Shown here in pieces: positions 37,432 through 46,611 of a stretch of 64,000 bases of DNA (positions are counted from its first letter, which is position 1; the number at the start of each line of letters is the position of its first letter). The stretch comes from Bacillus sp. NTK071 (GTDB lineage: Bacteria > Bacillota > Bacilli > Bacillales > Guptibacillaceae): positions 589,396-653,395 of the forward strand of contig NZ_JAFKOI010000002.1 in the NCBI RefSeq assembly GCF_017303315.1, read 5' to 3'. The position numbers were made by a program, and so were the translations under genes. The notes under the pieces are model-generated. The model was not told the DNA's origin, made no database searches, and saw only the letters and a program-made list of their open reading frames with translations.

Positions 37432-38288
37432 TATCTCTCACCCCTGTTTCCGTGAATCATTAATACTTTACTAAGCGTCTTCCTCATATCAGCACGGTGA
37501 ATGACGCGATCAAGTTGTCCGTGATGCAATAGAAATTCTGCCGTTTGAAAATCCTCTGGGAGATCTTCTCGAATTGTTTGCTCAATTATACGTCTACCAG
37601 CAAAACCAATTAAGGCTTTTGGCTCTGCAAAATTAAAATCACCAACTGAAGCAAAACTAGCAGAAACTCCCCCAGTTGTAGGATGTGTCATAATTGAAAT
37701 GAACAGTCCTCCATGGTCGCTAAATCGTTTCAGGGCAACACTTGATTTTGCCATTTGCATTAGGCTTAAGACACCTTCCTGCATGCGAGCACCTCCGGAT
37801 GCAGTAAAGATAATGAAAGGAATCTTTTCCTTATCCGCATGTTCAATAGCTCTTGTGATTTTCTCTCCAACTACTGACCCCATACTACCCATCCGAAAGC
37901 GAGCATCCATCACAGCGATTGCCGTTCGCTGGCCGTCGATCGTTCCTTCACCTGTAACAACAGCTTCATTAAGGGAAGATTTCTTTTGATCTTTCTCAAG
38001 ACGTTCGACGTAGTCAGGAAAAGAAAGTGGATTCTCAGATATCATATCAGCATCCAATTCCTTGAACGATCCCTCATCAAGCGTATTCTTTAGCCGTTCA
38101 GGAGCGGACATTTGGTGATGATACCCACACCTCACACATACTTTATGTGATTTCTCCAGTTCCTTTGTATAAATAATACTTTTACAGCCAGGACATTTCG
38201 TCATAATACCTTCAGGAACATCCTGTTTTATTTTATCTGAGGGAACCGTCGCATATTTTTTCTTCTTGTTGAATAGATCCTTTAACAA
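37431..38288 (-). CDS. accD: Acetyl-CoA carboxylase carboxyltransferase subunit beta
   Basis: 285 residues with a TTG start ([13 protein letters not shown]) after AAAGGGATGG. The N-terminal C4 zinc ribbon is [27 protein letters not shown] (about 32-58), which binds DNA or mRNA in some homologues. The carboxyltransferase domain follows with [19 protein letters not shown] and [14 protein letters not shown]. It is the beta half of the carboxyltransferase and is translationally coupled to accA. A GntR-type regulator gene precedes it on the same strand. Confidence 0.98.
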   Translation of the reverse strand: MLKDLFNKKKKYATVPSDKIKQDVPEGIMTKCPGCKSIIYTKELEKSHKVCVRCGYHHQMSAPERLKNTLDEGSFKELDADMISENPLSFPDYVERLEKDQKKSSLNEAVVTGEGTIDGQRTAIAVMDARFRMGSMGSVVGEKITRAIEHADKEKIPFIIFTASGGARMQEGVLSLMQMAKSSVALKRFSDHGGLFISIMTHPTTGGVSASFASVGDFNFAEPKALIGFAGRRIIEQTIREDLPEDFQTAEFLLHHGQLDRVIHRADMRKTLSKVLMIHGNRGER

Positions 38289-38324
38289 TGTTGACCATCC
38301 CTTTCACCTTATAAATCAAGTTGT

Positions 38325-38972
38325 TTATTCTTCCATTCTCTTCATTTCATATTGATCCAGTAGCAGAATTGCTTTCTCCTGGTCTTTCATAGAAAGTGCT
38401 TCAATGAGTTCTTCATAATATACAGAGGGACGAAACGTTAAATGATGCCAGATTGTCTGGTGATAGTCTGCAAGCTCGCCCCATAATCTCATTAACAAAT
38501 AGTTTCCTGTTGATGAAACAATGATTCGAAAGAAAGCTGTATCAAACTCAGTAGAGAAAATATCTCCCTCTGAAGAGTTGTCCTTATGTTCCATCATAGT
38601 TCTTAAACGCAAAAGATATTCATCGGATATCCGTTCACACGCCACTCTTAGAATATCTTTTTCGATTAGTTTTCTAGTTTCTAGTAAATCCTCTCTAGAC
38701 TTTGTGTCTTTAAGAATAAAAGAAGCGATTACTTCAACTAATCGATGATCTTTTGCATTCGCTATAAATGTTCCTTCACCTCGTCTTGTCTCAATAAGGC
38801 CAAGCATTTCCATTGATCTCAATGCTTCCCTGACAGACGATCTTCCAGCATTTAAGCGCTCAGAAAGCTCCCTTTCTGAAGGGAGCTTATCACCTGTCTG
38901 CAAACCATCATTGTATATAATCGCTTTAATCTTCTGAAGGATATCCTGATAAACTTTTCTTTGGGTTGTCAT
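38325..38972 (-). CDS. GntR/FadR-subfamily (FCD domain) transcriptional regulator
   Basis: 215 residues. The N-terminal winged helix is LQTGDKLPSERELSERLNAGRSSVREALRSMEMLGLIETRRGEGTFI (about 20-67). The C-terminal FCD all-helical ligand domain contains the D/H metal-site pattern (FDTAFFRIIVSSTGNYLLMRLW and DYHQTIWHHL). Such regulators usually respond to organic acids or fatty-acid-related ligands and bind TGGTCnGACCA-type sites. A perfect site of this type lies at the malic enzyme promoter (40432-40446). It is between ytsJ and accDA, 36 bases before accD. Confidence 0.88.
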   Translation of the reverse strand: MTTQRKVYQDILQKIKAIIYNDGLQTGDKLPSERELSERLNAGRSSVREALRSMEMLGLIETRRGEGTFIANAKDHRLVEVIASFILKDTKSREDLLETRKLIEKDILRVACERISDEYLLRLRTMMEHKDNSSEGDIFSTEFDTAFFRIIVSSTGNYLLMRLWGELADYHQTIWHHLTFRPSVYYEELIEALSMKDQEKAILLLDQYEMKRMEE

Positions 38973-39121
38973 AGAAAATCAACACCCTTCCCTAACCCTG
39001 ACCAATCATTTGCCTTCTTAATTCCTAACAGAGCCTTTATTCGATTATTAGCTGGCTCTAGATCAGGGCTAGCGTTGGTTGAACCGCAAGAAAAAAGTGA
39101 GAAAGTCAAACTCTTCCCCAC

Positions 39122-40366
39122 TTACTCGTTATCTTCTTCAATGATAGCAAGAGAACGCGTTTTTTCTTTAACAGCTTCAGGGTCAACGTTTATACGTGCT
39201 ACTCCGGTTTCCATTGCTGCCTTCGCTACGCTCGCTGCAACAGCAGGCGCTACACGTGGATCAAATGGAGCAGGGATTACATAATCCGCATTAAGGTCTT
39301 CTTCTGCTACTAATCCTGCGATAGCATGTACAGCAGCCACTTTCATATCTTCATTAATATGTGTCGCACGAACATCTAGCGCACCTCTGAATATACCTGG
39401 GAATGCAAGAACATTATTAATTTGGTTCGGGAAGTCGGAACGTCCTGTTCCAATAACTCTAGCACCTGCTTCTCGTGCATCATCAGGCATTATTTCAGGA
39501 TTCGGATTTGCCATGGCGAAAATGATTGGTTCCACATTCATTGATTGGACCATTTCCTTCGTTAGTGCTCCTTCAACAGAAACACCAATAAACACATCCA
39601 TGTCAGCGATCACTTCTTTTAATGACCCCTCTGCTTTATCTCGGTTTGTATACTTTGCAACTTCAGCTTTTACGTCATTCATTCCGTAAGAACGACCTTC
39701 ATAAATAGCACCCTTTGAATCGCACATGATAATATCTTTCACACCAAAACGATTCAATAGTTTAATAATAGCAATACCTGCAGCTCCTGCCCCGTTAATA
39801 ACAACCTTTATTTCGCTCATTTTTTTATCAGATAATTTAAGAGCATTAACAAGACCTGCAACGGTTACAATTGCCGTTCCATGTTGATCATCGTGGAAGA
39901 TTGGTATATTGGTTTCTTTTTTAAGGCGTTCCTCAATGACAAAGCAATTTGGCGCAGCAATATCTTCAAGGTTGATCCCACCAAAAGTAGGCTCCATCAA
40001 CTTAACAGTTTGAACAATTTGATCAACATCAGTTGTATTCAAGCAGATTGGAAATGCATCTACACCTGCAAAGCTTTTAAAAAGAACTGCTTTTCCTTCC
40101 ATTACTGGGAGTGCTGCCTCTGGGCCAATATTTCCAAGTCCTAGAACAGCTGTACCGTCGGATACGACAGCCACCATGTTCCCTTTCATTGTATATTCGT
40201 ATACTTTGTTCTTATCATCATAAATTTCTTTACACGGCTCTGCTACTCCTGGTGAATAAGCAAGGGATAAATCTGTTGCATTTCGAACTGGCACCTTAGA
40301 TTTTGATTCAAGCTTTCCCTGTCTCACGCGATGAATATGTAGAGCTTCTTCTCTCGTAATGGACAA
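39122..40366 (-). CDS. ytsJ: Malic enzyme (YtsJ type)
   Basis: 414 residues with a TTG start giving (M)SITREEALHIHRVRQGKLES; a GTG three codons earlier is only one base after the AAGGAGA site. Motifs: SLAYSPGVAEPCKEI, catalytic Lys in MEGKAVLFKSFAGVDAFP, HDDQHGTAIVTVAGLVNALKL and the GAGAAG nucleotide site. B. subtilis YtsJ oxidatively decarboxylates malate with NADP and supports growth on malate. Its promoter carries a FadR-type palindrome. It is upstream of the gntR-accDA genes. Confidence 0.95.
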   Translation of the reverse strand: MSITREEALHIHRVRQGKLESKSKVPVRNATDLSLAYSPGVAEPCKEIYDDKNKVYEYTMKGNMVAVVSDGTAVLGLGNIGPEAALPVMEGKAVLFKSFAGVDAFPICLNTTDVDQIVQTVKLMEPTFGGINLEDIAAPNCFVIEERLKKETNIPIFHDDQHGTAIVTVAGLVNALKLSDKKMSEIKVVINGAGAAGIAIIKLLNRFGVKDIIMCDSKGAIYEGRSYGMNDVKAEVAKYTNRDKAEGSLKEVIADMDVFIGVSVEGALTKEMVQSMNVEPIIFAMANPNPEIMPDDAREAGARVIGTGRSDFPNQINNVLAFPGIFRGALDVRATHINEDMKVAAVHAIAGLVAEEDLNADYVIPAPFDPRVAPAVAASVAKAAMETGVARINVDPEAVKEKTRSLAIIEEDNE

Positions 40367-40431
40367 TAAACCCACTCTCCTTTTTCCAGAAGCATTATTA
40401 GATTATGGTAATTTCCCTAGCACATTTGGGC

Positions 40432-40446
40432 AGTGGTCAGACCACT
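40432..40446. promoter_or_regulatory. FadR/FCD-type operator at ytsJ promoter
   Basis: AGTGGTCAGACCACT is a perfect 15-base palindrome with a single central base. It fits the TGGTCnGACCA core of FadR-type GntR regulators. It lies just downstream of the ytsJ -10 box, overlapping the predicted transcription start region, so occupancy should repress. Confidence 0.75.
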
Positions 40447-40457
40447 CTATTTTCACC

Positions 40458-40485
40458 ATTATAACAAACCACCATTTGCTGTAAA
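40458..40485 (-). promoter_or_regulatory. Sigma-A promoter of ytsJ
   Basis: On the minus strand TTTACA (40480-40485) and TATAAT (40458-40463) are 16 bases apart, next to the 3' end of dnaE. Confidence 0.8.
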
Positions 40486-40490
40486 GATTT

Positions 40491-43400
40491 TCATGACGTC
40501 TTTTTTACAACATTCCCCTCACCAAGTAACTCTTTCAACTTGGATATGCACGAATAATCAGCGTCTACAAGCCACTCTTTGCCTAGCTTTACTGTTTTTT
40601 CAGAATCGCTGTAATATATTACGACTGGCGTATCACCAGGTGTTTCCTTCAGCAGTTGTTTAACATGGTTCAGAATACCTTTTTCTTGGTGCTCTGGCTC
40701 TATTTTAAGAAATAGCGTTTGTTTCGTTACTTTCGGTGAAATATCTTCTAATTTCATAGCCCTTAAAACGATAATATTCGTTTGATCATTTCTTTTTTGA
40801 GACGTACCATCAACGTAAACGAACTCGCCTTTTAGTAGAATACTGGACGTTTTCTCCCAAACATCTGGAAACACTACACCTTCAATTTCTTCTGTTTCAT
40901 CTCCAAACGTGACGAACGCCATCATTTGCCCGTTTTTCGTACGAATACTTCTAGCCTTCAGTACCTGTGCTGCAATTCTTAATGGTTCACGATCTGGAGT
41001 CTTTAACGCATCTACAATTAAGTTTCGTTGATACCCTTTAAGGTTTTCTAAATAAGGATCGATCGGGTGTGCTGTTAAATAAAATCCAATGGCTTCTTGC
41101 TCAAAGGCAAGCATCTCCTTTTCTTCAAAGGGAGGAACACTTTCATATCCAGGTTCAACTTCCCGGTCAAGAAAAAATCCAGCTTGTTCATTCTGCTCAG
41201 CACCATAGTTCATTGCACTTTCAAGCGATGCAAGCATTGAGGAGCGACTTACGTTAAATTCATCCATACAACCGGCGAAAATCATAGATTCTAATGCTCG
41301 CTTGTTGACGATTTTCAATGAAATTCTTGCACATAAATCAAATAAACTTTTGTAGGAAGATTCACTCCGTTTGGCAACGACTTCTTCAATAGCATTTCTG
41401 CCAACGTTTTTAATAGGTAGCAATCCAAAACGTAGACCATCTTCTTCAACAGCAAAAGTCTCGAAGCTTCGATTTATAGATGGTGGTAGGATAGTAATTC
41501 CTTTCTGCCTTGACTCAGTTAAGTAGACCGCCAGTTTGTCTTGATTCCCAATCGCTGAAGTTAAAAGACTAGAGAAGAAGTAGCGTGAATAGTTGGCTTT
41601 TAAATACGCAAGTTGATAAGCAATCACACTATAAGCAACAGCATGACTTCTGTTAAATCCATAATCCGCAAAACGTACGATATACTCATACACTTTTAGA
41701 GCTGTTTCCCTTGGATACCCTTTTGCTATGCTGCCATTTACGAAGTGCTCCCTTTCTGATTCAAGTACCTCTCTCTTTTTCTTTGAAACTGCGCGCCTTA
41801 AAAGATCTGCTTCTCCAAGTGAAAAGCCCGCTAGTTTCGAAGCAATTTGCATAATTTGTTCTTGATATACAATAACACCGTATGTTGATCTCAGAATCGG
41901 CTCAAGGTCAGGGTGAAGGTATTCTACAGCTCTCTCTCCATGCTTTCCAGAAATAAATAATGGGATATTCTCCATTGGACCAGGACGATAGAGTGCATTG
42001 ACTGCTACGATGTCTTCAAATTCAGTTGGCTTTAGTCTGCGTAGCACCTGGCGCATGCCGTCTGATTCTAGTTGAAAAACACCTGTAGTATCACCCTGCT
42101 GAAGAATTTGGAATGTTACTTCATCATCCATCGGTATATCCGAGAGGGTTGGCCGCTTCCCACTTTGCTCTTCGATATCATTTAAAATGCCTTCAATTAA
42201 AGTTAAATTTCTCAGTCCAAGAAAATCCATTTTAAGTAAGCCGATTTCTTCAAGATCGTTCATCGGAAATTGCGTCAAGCTTATCGAATGTCCTCCGAGT
42301 AATGGGACATGTTGCGTCAGCGGTTCTGCTGAAATTACAACACCTGCTGCATGAGTAGATGTATGACGTGGCAAACCTTCAATTGTGCTAGCAATGTCAA
42401 AAACTCGTTTGGCCTCCTCGGATGAGGATAGAAGGTTCGCTAGATTTTTTGACTCCTCTAATGCCTGCTGTAGTGTCATCCCAGGTCTTGAAGGAATTGC
42501 TTTAGACATTGTATCAAGAACTTTATTATCTACTTCTAATACTCGCCCTACATCCCGGATTGCCGCCTTCGCCGCAAGTGTTCCGAATGTTACAATTTGC
42601 GCCACTCGATTGTGACCATACTTCTTATGCACGTAATCGATAACTTCATCACGTCTTACGTCTGGAAAATCAATATCAATATCAGGCATCGTCACACGTT
42701 CAGGGTTTAAAAATCGCTCGAATAGAAGGTTATGCTCAATCGGATCCACGTTCGTAATGTTCAGTAGGTAGGCGACAAGTGAACCAGCAGCAGACCCTCT
42801 CCCAGGACCAGTAATCATCTGATTGTCGTGTGCATATTTCATAAAATCCCAAACAATTAGAAAGTAATCGTTGAATCCCATTTCGTTAATAATGGAGAGT
42901 TCATACTCCAATCGATTTACGATTTGGGCAGTAGGAATTTCATATCGGCGTGAAAGATTCTCTCGACAAATTTTTTCGAGATAGGCAAATGCAGTTAAGT
43001 CCATTGGAACAGGGTAAACTGGCAAATGAGTATCCCCAAATGCAAGATCCAACTTACACTGCGCTGCGATATGTACAGTGGTTTCTAGCGCCACTTCGTA
43101 TCCTTTAAAGCGACTCTTCATTTCATCTTGTGATGTTAAATAAAATTCGTGATTAGGAAGAGCAACCTGGTCTTTCTCCTCATAACGCTGGCCTGCATCA
43201 ATGCATCGTAAGCAGTCATGAGCCTCCCCATCTGATTTATTTATATAATGAACGGCGTTGGACACTGCAAGGGGGATAGTCTCTTTAGCTGCGAATTTAG
43301 AGATTAAGTGGTTAAGCTGTCTTTCTTCTCGTAAGGAATGATCCTGCATCTCTAAATAGAATCCTTGTGAGAAAGCATTTTGATAGTTAGTTGCAATTTG

Positions 43401-43856
43401 ATGTGCAATCGCTTCTTCTCCATTGAGTAGAAGCTGTCCAATTCTACTATCCACTGTTCCCGACAATGCAATTATCCCATTTGTTAATTCCAATAACTCT
43501 GTTTCTTTTATGTATGGCGTTCGGCCTTCTGCATGCTGCATATTTGTACTTATTTTCAATAGATTCTCGTATCCTTCACTGTTTTGAGCAAGTAATACAA
43601 GGTTGTCATATTTTCTCTCCTGTTGATATAAAGCAAGATCGCCAGTTCCTACGCGTACATCCAGACCAATAATCGGCTTTATCCCATGCTTTTTACATGC
43701 TTTATAGAAAGGGATCGTTCCAAACATCGTTCCTTTATCTGTTAAAGCAAGTGATTCATACCCCTTCTCTTTCGCAGACCTAACTAGAGATTCAATTCGA
43801 CTAGGGCTGTCGAGAAGACTATATTCACTGTAGACACGAAGATGCACATATTCCAT
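40491..43856 (-). CDS. dnaE: DNA polymerase III alpha subunit DnaE
   Basis: 1121 residues from MEYVHLRVYSEYSLLDS; a frame extended 21 codons upstream lacks support. PHP domain (1 to about 210), polymerase core with GPGRGSAAGSLVAYLL and catalytic aspartates in MPDIDIDFPDVRRDEVIDYV, helix-hairpin-helix and an OB-fold near 975-1060. It is the short Gram-positive DnaE, which extends RNA primers before PolC takes over lagging-strand synthesis. The ribosome binding site (GTGGGAT) is weak. It is divergent from ytrH. Confidence 0.97.
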   Translation of the reverse strand: MEYVHLRVYSEYSLLDSPSRIESLVRSAKEKGYESLALTDKGTMFGTIPFYKACKKHGIKPIIGLDVRVGTGDLALYQQERKYDNLVLLAQNSEGYENLLKISTNMQHAEGRTPYIKETELLELTNGIIALSGTVDSRIGQLLLNGEEAIAHQIATNYQNAFSQGFYLEMQDHSLREERQLNHLISKFAAKETIPLAVSNAVHYINKSDGEAHDCLRCIDAGQRYEEKDQVALPNHEFYLTSQDEMKSRFKGYEVALETTVHIAAQCKLDLAFGDTHLPVYPVPMDLTAFAYLEKICRENLSRRYEIPTAQIVNRLEYELSIINEMGFNDYFLIVWDFMKYAHDNQMITGPGRGSAAGSLVAYLLNITNVDPIEHNLLFERFLNPERVTMPDIDIDFPDVRRDEVIDYVHKKYGHNRVAQIVTFGTLAAKAAIRDVGRVLEVDNKVLDTMSKAIPSRPGMTLQQALEESKNLANLLSSSEEAKRVFDIASTIEGLPRHTSTHAAGVVISAEPLTQHVPLLGGHSISLTQFPMNDLEEIGLLKMDFLGLRNLTLIEGILNDIEEQSGKRPTLSDIPMDDEVTFQILQQGDTTGVFQLESDGMRQVLRRLKPTEFEDIVAVNALYRPGPMENIPLFISGKHGERAVEYLHPDLEPILRSTYGVIVYQEQIMQIASKLAGFSLGEADLLRRAVSKKKREVLESEREHFVNGSIAKGYPRETALKVYEYIVRFADYGFNRSHAVAYSVIAYQLAYLKANYSRYFFSSLLTSAIGNQDKLAVYLTESRQKGITILPPSINRSFETFAVEEDGLRFGLLPIKNVGRNAIEEVVAKRSESSYKSLFDLCARISLKIVNKRALESMIFAGCMDEFNVSRSSMLASLESAMNYGAEQNEQAGFFLDREVEPGYESVPPFEEKEMLAFEQEAIGFYLTAHPIDPYLENLKGYQRNLIVDALKTPDREPLRIAAQVLKARSIRTKNGQMMAFVTFGDETEEIEGVVFPDVWEKTSSILLKGEFVYVDGTSQKRNDQTNIIVLRAMKLEDISPKVTKQTLFLKIEPEHQEKGILNHVKQLLKETPGDTPVVIYYSDSEKTVKLGKEWLVDADYSCISKLKELLGEGNVVKKTS

Positions 43857-44036
43857 AACTAATCCCACTTTCGCTTTGCTATTACTTTCTATTATAAATA
43901 CTTGAAGCGTCCCGAACAAACATTATCAAGCATAACTGACTCTCCTTTTCGCATAGGCTTTACTAGATAGGAAAACTTGTCTAATCGAAAGGTTCTGTTT
44001 GAATTAAAGTATAACAATCAGAAAGAAGGAATCATA

Positions 44037-44372
44037 ATGGAGAGAGTAACACTCGTAACTCTAATTATTGCTTTTTTCGTTGCGTTCGGTGTTATCGTCG
44101 GCGGTTCTATTATTGGCGGCATCGGCGCATTTCTCTCTGGTGAGCCGCCACTACATTGGATTTTTATTGTAGCCCAGCGTTTGAAAATCTGGGCAATCGC
44201 CGCTGCAATAGGTGGAACTTTTGATACCATAAATAATATGGAAAGAAGCTTTTTAAGTGGTTCTCCAGATGAAATCATGCGCCAGTTCCTATGGATTTTT
44301 TGTGCCCTAGGTGGTGCACAGGCAGGCATGGAAGTAATTAATTGGTTAACGCAGGAACGCTCCTCACTATGA
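44037..44372 (+). CDS. ytrH: Sporulation membrane protein YtrH
   Basis: 111 residues from the ATG after GAAAGAAGGA. Two to three hydrophobic helices (TLVTLIIAFFVAFGVIVGGSIIGGIGAFL; LKIWAIAAAIGGTFDTI). YtrH and YtrI are mother-cell, sigma-E-dependent membrane proteins needed for efficient sporulation in B. subtilis; the mechanism is unknown. Its stop overlaps the ytrI start (ATGA). Confidence 0.9.
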   Translation: MERVTLVTLIIAFFVAFGVIVGGSIIGGIGAFLSGEPPLHWIFIVAQRLKIWAIAAAIGGTFDTINNMERSFLSGSPDEIMRQFLWIFCALGGAQAGMEVINWLTQERSSL

Positions 44373-44875
44373 GAGTTCCTCCCATTTATTCAAGAAAAGG
44401 CTGGCAAAGATTTCTGGCTGGGTTTTCAGTAGGAATTATCTTCGGTTGGCTATTTTTTCTAATGCTCTTCGGAATTATGTACGAAAAACAGATCACCTCA
44501 ATTAAAGAACAGAAAATCGAGATCTATGACCTTAAAACTCAAAACCAGACGTTATTGGATGATATGAAAAGTTATGATAACAAAGATATTGAAAAAACCC
44601 TTCTCGTTAAGAACATACAGGTTACATTCGAAAAGGATGAAGATCTTCCCTTAAATTCCCTAACTCGTCATGAACTCAAAAAAGATGTTCAAACTGAATT
44701 GAATGATTTATTAAATAAGGACCTTGGATCAGTTGCTAGAACGAGAAGCTTTGTTATTAAATCACTAGAGAACAAGACGCTCACCGTTGATAATATTAAA
44801 TACGGGTTTGAAGTGAAGGAATTTATTCTTTGGACAACAGTAGAGGTTGTCCTCACTATTCATCTTGTCCAATAA
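44369..44875 (+). CDS. ytrI: Sporulation membrane protein YtrI
   Basis: 168 residues from MRVPPIYSRKGWQRF, whose ATG overlaps the ytrH stop by four bases. One transmembrane helix (about 20-42) is followed by a coiled coil (KQITSIKEQKIEIYDLKTQNQTLLDDMK) and an alpha-beta domain. Together with YtrH it is expected in the forespore-surrounding membranes. No enzymatic motif is seen. Confidence 0.9.
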   Translation: MRVPPIYSRKGWQRFLAGFSVGIIFGWLFFLMLFGIMYEKQITSIKEQKIEIYDLKTQNQTLLDDMKSYDNKDIEKTLLVKNIQVTFEKDEDLPLNSLTRHELKKDVQTELNDLLNKDLGSVARTRSFVIKSLENKTLTVDNIKYGFEVKEFILWTTVEVVLTIHLVQ

Positions 44876-44970
44876 CAAATACTTCATTTTTGTGAACATT
44901 TGTCAGACAAGTCGCAATTTTCGGCTATGTAGTATATGATAAGAGTACCGAAAAAGTTGGAGGTGGCACG

Positions 44971-45162
44971 ATGGTTATTGATCGCAAGCAACTCGCTAGA
45001 ACCAAAGTAGCTGATTTGCAGAATGGGCGATCCGCTTACGCCGAGACCCGTGAAATGACAGCTCTAATTAAGAAAGAATTGCAGTCACTTAACATCGACG
45101 TGCATGAGGACGTGACAAGCTTTGGCTCCTGGTTTATTCCCAAAACTCAGGATCAACCCTAA
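44971..45162 (+). CDS. Small conserved-looking protein upstream of nrnA
   Basis: 63 residues with an ATG after TTGGAGGTGG, a strong site. The sequence is charged and soluble: RKQLARTKVADLQNGRSAYAETREMTALIKKELQSLNIDVHEDVTSFGSWFIPK. I do not recognise the family with certainty; a small gene of the ytz class occupies this position in B. subtilis, which I could not verify. It is followed at once by a strong hairpin terminator. The function is unknown. Confidence 0.75.
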   Translation: MVIDRKQLARTKVADLQNGRSAYAETREMTALIKKELQSLNIDVHEDVTSFGSWFIPKTQDQP

Positions 45163-45167
45163 CTAGA

Positions 45168-45207
45168 AAAGACCGACAATCTCGCTTTGGAGATCGCCGG
45201 TCTTTTG
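45168..45207. terminator. Bidirectional terminator upstream of nrnA 3' end
   Basis: AAAAGACCG and ATCTC arms pair with GAGAT and CGGTCTTTT across two small mismatches, with T on both strands. It separates convergent genes. Confidence 0.88.
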
Positions 45208-45222
45208 TTATGAGTTGAAAGA

Positions 45223-46158
45223 TTATGAAAGACAAGCTTCTTCAAGATCAGCTAATACACGATCGGCTTCTTCCCAAGTGTAAACCGTTGCACCAGCAGC
45301 CCTCGGATGACCACCACCGTTGTAGTTCGCTGCAATAGCATTTACAACAGGACCTTTAGAACGAAGTCGAACGCGTATTTGATCTGATTCTTCGATGAAA
45401 AATACCCATGCTTTTAAACCAGCTACATTGGAGAATGAGTTAACGAGCTGAGACGCCTCACTTGCAGTCACACCAAATGATGCGATCGTTTCTTTCGTTA
45501 TCTTTATCCATCCTGCACCGTTCTTCGAAGATTCAAAGTTCTGTAAGACATGACCATTTAATCGAGCAATATGCTTTTCAGTTTTATATAGTTCATTGTA
45601 TAAAGAGTCAGTATCAACTCCAAATTTCAAAAGCTCCCCAGCATACTGAAAAGTGCGCTGCGTCGTATTAGAAAACATAAAGCGACCTGTATCTCCTACA
45701 ATCCCAGCGTAAAGGAGAAATGCTCCTTTATCCGATAGCTTGTACCCTCGCTCTCTTGCAGTAACGTACAAATCCACAATCATCTCACTAACTGAACTTG
45801 ACGTTGTATCAACCCAGAGAATGTCACCATAAGGGTCCTCATTTGGGTGATGATCAATCTTAATCAACAGCTTCCCATTTCGATAGCGATCGTCGCTTAT
45901 TCGTGGTTGATTGGCTGTGTCACATACGATTACAAGCGCATCTTCATATTTTTCATTTGTAACCTCATCCATTTGATTCAAAAACATAAGCGATGGTTCT
46001 TCTTCACCAACGGTCAATACGCTTTTCTCTGGAAAAGTGGTTTGAATGAGTTCAGCAAGACCGCCCTGTGAACCTAATGCATCCGGGTCTGGTCGAACAT
46101 GTCGATGAATAATAATTGTATCGTATTTTTCAATAGCATCTAATATTTGTTCTTTCAT
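45223..46158 (-). CDS. nrnA: NanoRNase / pAp phosphatase NrnA (DHH-DHHA1)
   Basis: 311 residues from MKEQILDAIEKYDT after AAAGGAG (the longer frame is unsupported). DHH domain: HRHVRPDPDALGSQGGL, VCDTANQPR and IDHHPNEDPYG. DHHA1 domain: GGGHPRAAGATV. It degrades 2-5 nt RNAs and dephosphorylates 3'-phosphoadenosine-5'-phosphate, linking RNA turnover to sulfur metabolism. It is divergent from ytpI, as in B. subtilis. Confidence 0.96.
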   Translation of the reverse strand: MKEQILDAIEKYDTIIIHRHVRPDPDALGSQGGLAELIQTTFPEKSVLTVGEEEPSLMFLNQMDEVTNEKYEDALVIVCDTANQPRISDDRYRNGKLLIKIDHHPNEDPYGDILWVDTTSSSVSEMIVDLYVTARERGYKLSDKGAFLLYAGIVGDTGRFMFSNTTQRTFQYAGELLKFGVDTDSLYNELYKTEKHIARLNGHVLQNFESSKNGAGWIKITKETIASFGVTASEASQLVNSFSNVAGLKAWVFFIEESDQIRVRLRSKGPVVNAIAANYNGGGHPRAAGATVYTWEEADRVLADLEEACLS

Positions 46159-46266
46159 CAAATTTCTCCTTTCGGTCGCCTTCCTAATTGTTATACTTCC
46201 GCCATAGATTTTCACCTTCAAGTTCTATACAATAGAAATGAACCTGTTATCTGGAGGAAAGCTACC

Positions 46267-46566
46267 ATGCCTATCTTTATCATTTTAATTGTCTTTTCAA
46301 TTGTTTTCTATTTATTTTATCGAGTGAAATCATTTAGAACCAACGGTGTAGCGACAAAGCAATGGCTTAGCTCGAAAGCAAGTATTGCGCTTGGACTATT
46401 TCTTATTTTCTTTGCAATTAATTCCTTCACCGTATATATCTCGACAGTCACTTATATTGTAAGTGCTGCATTTATCTTACTTGGTGTAGCAAACGTTGTA
46501 GTCGGCTATAAAAAATATCGTCACTACCTTCCTTTTGCTATAGAAGAAGCGAATAATATGAAATAG
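46267..46566 (+). CDS. ytpI: YtpI family membrane protein
   Basis: 99 residues with an ATG after CTGGAGGAAA. Three hydrophobic helices: IFIILIVFSIVFYLFYRV, ASIALGLFLIFFAINSFTVY and ITYIVSAAFILLGVANVVVGYKKYRHY, with a short charged tail. The function is unknown. It is placed between nrnA and ytoI as in B. subtilis, and ends with a bidirectional terminator. Confidence 0.85.
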   Translation: MPIFIILIVFSIVFYLFYRVKSFRTNGVATKQWLSSKASIALGLFLIFFAINSFTVYISTVTYIVSAAFILLGVANVVVGYKKYRHYLPFAIEEANNMK

Positions 46567-46576
46567 TAGTAAGCAC

Positions 46577-46610
46577 GGAAACCGCCATTGACTCATGGCG
46601 GTTTCTCTTT
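46577..46610. terminator. Bidirectional terminator ytpI / ytoI
   Basis: GGAAACCGCCAT pairs with ATGGCGGTTTC around TGACTC, with T-rich flanks for both convergent genes. Confidence 0.9.
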
Positions 46611-46611
46611 T

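Noticed and set aside
39090-39125. Terminator after ytsJ
   Set aside because: The stem on the minus strand is broken by several mismatches; too weak to annotate, though six T residues follow.
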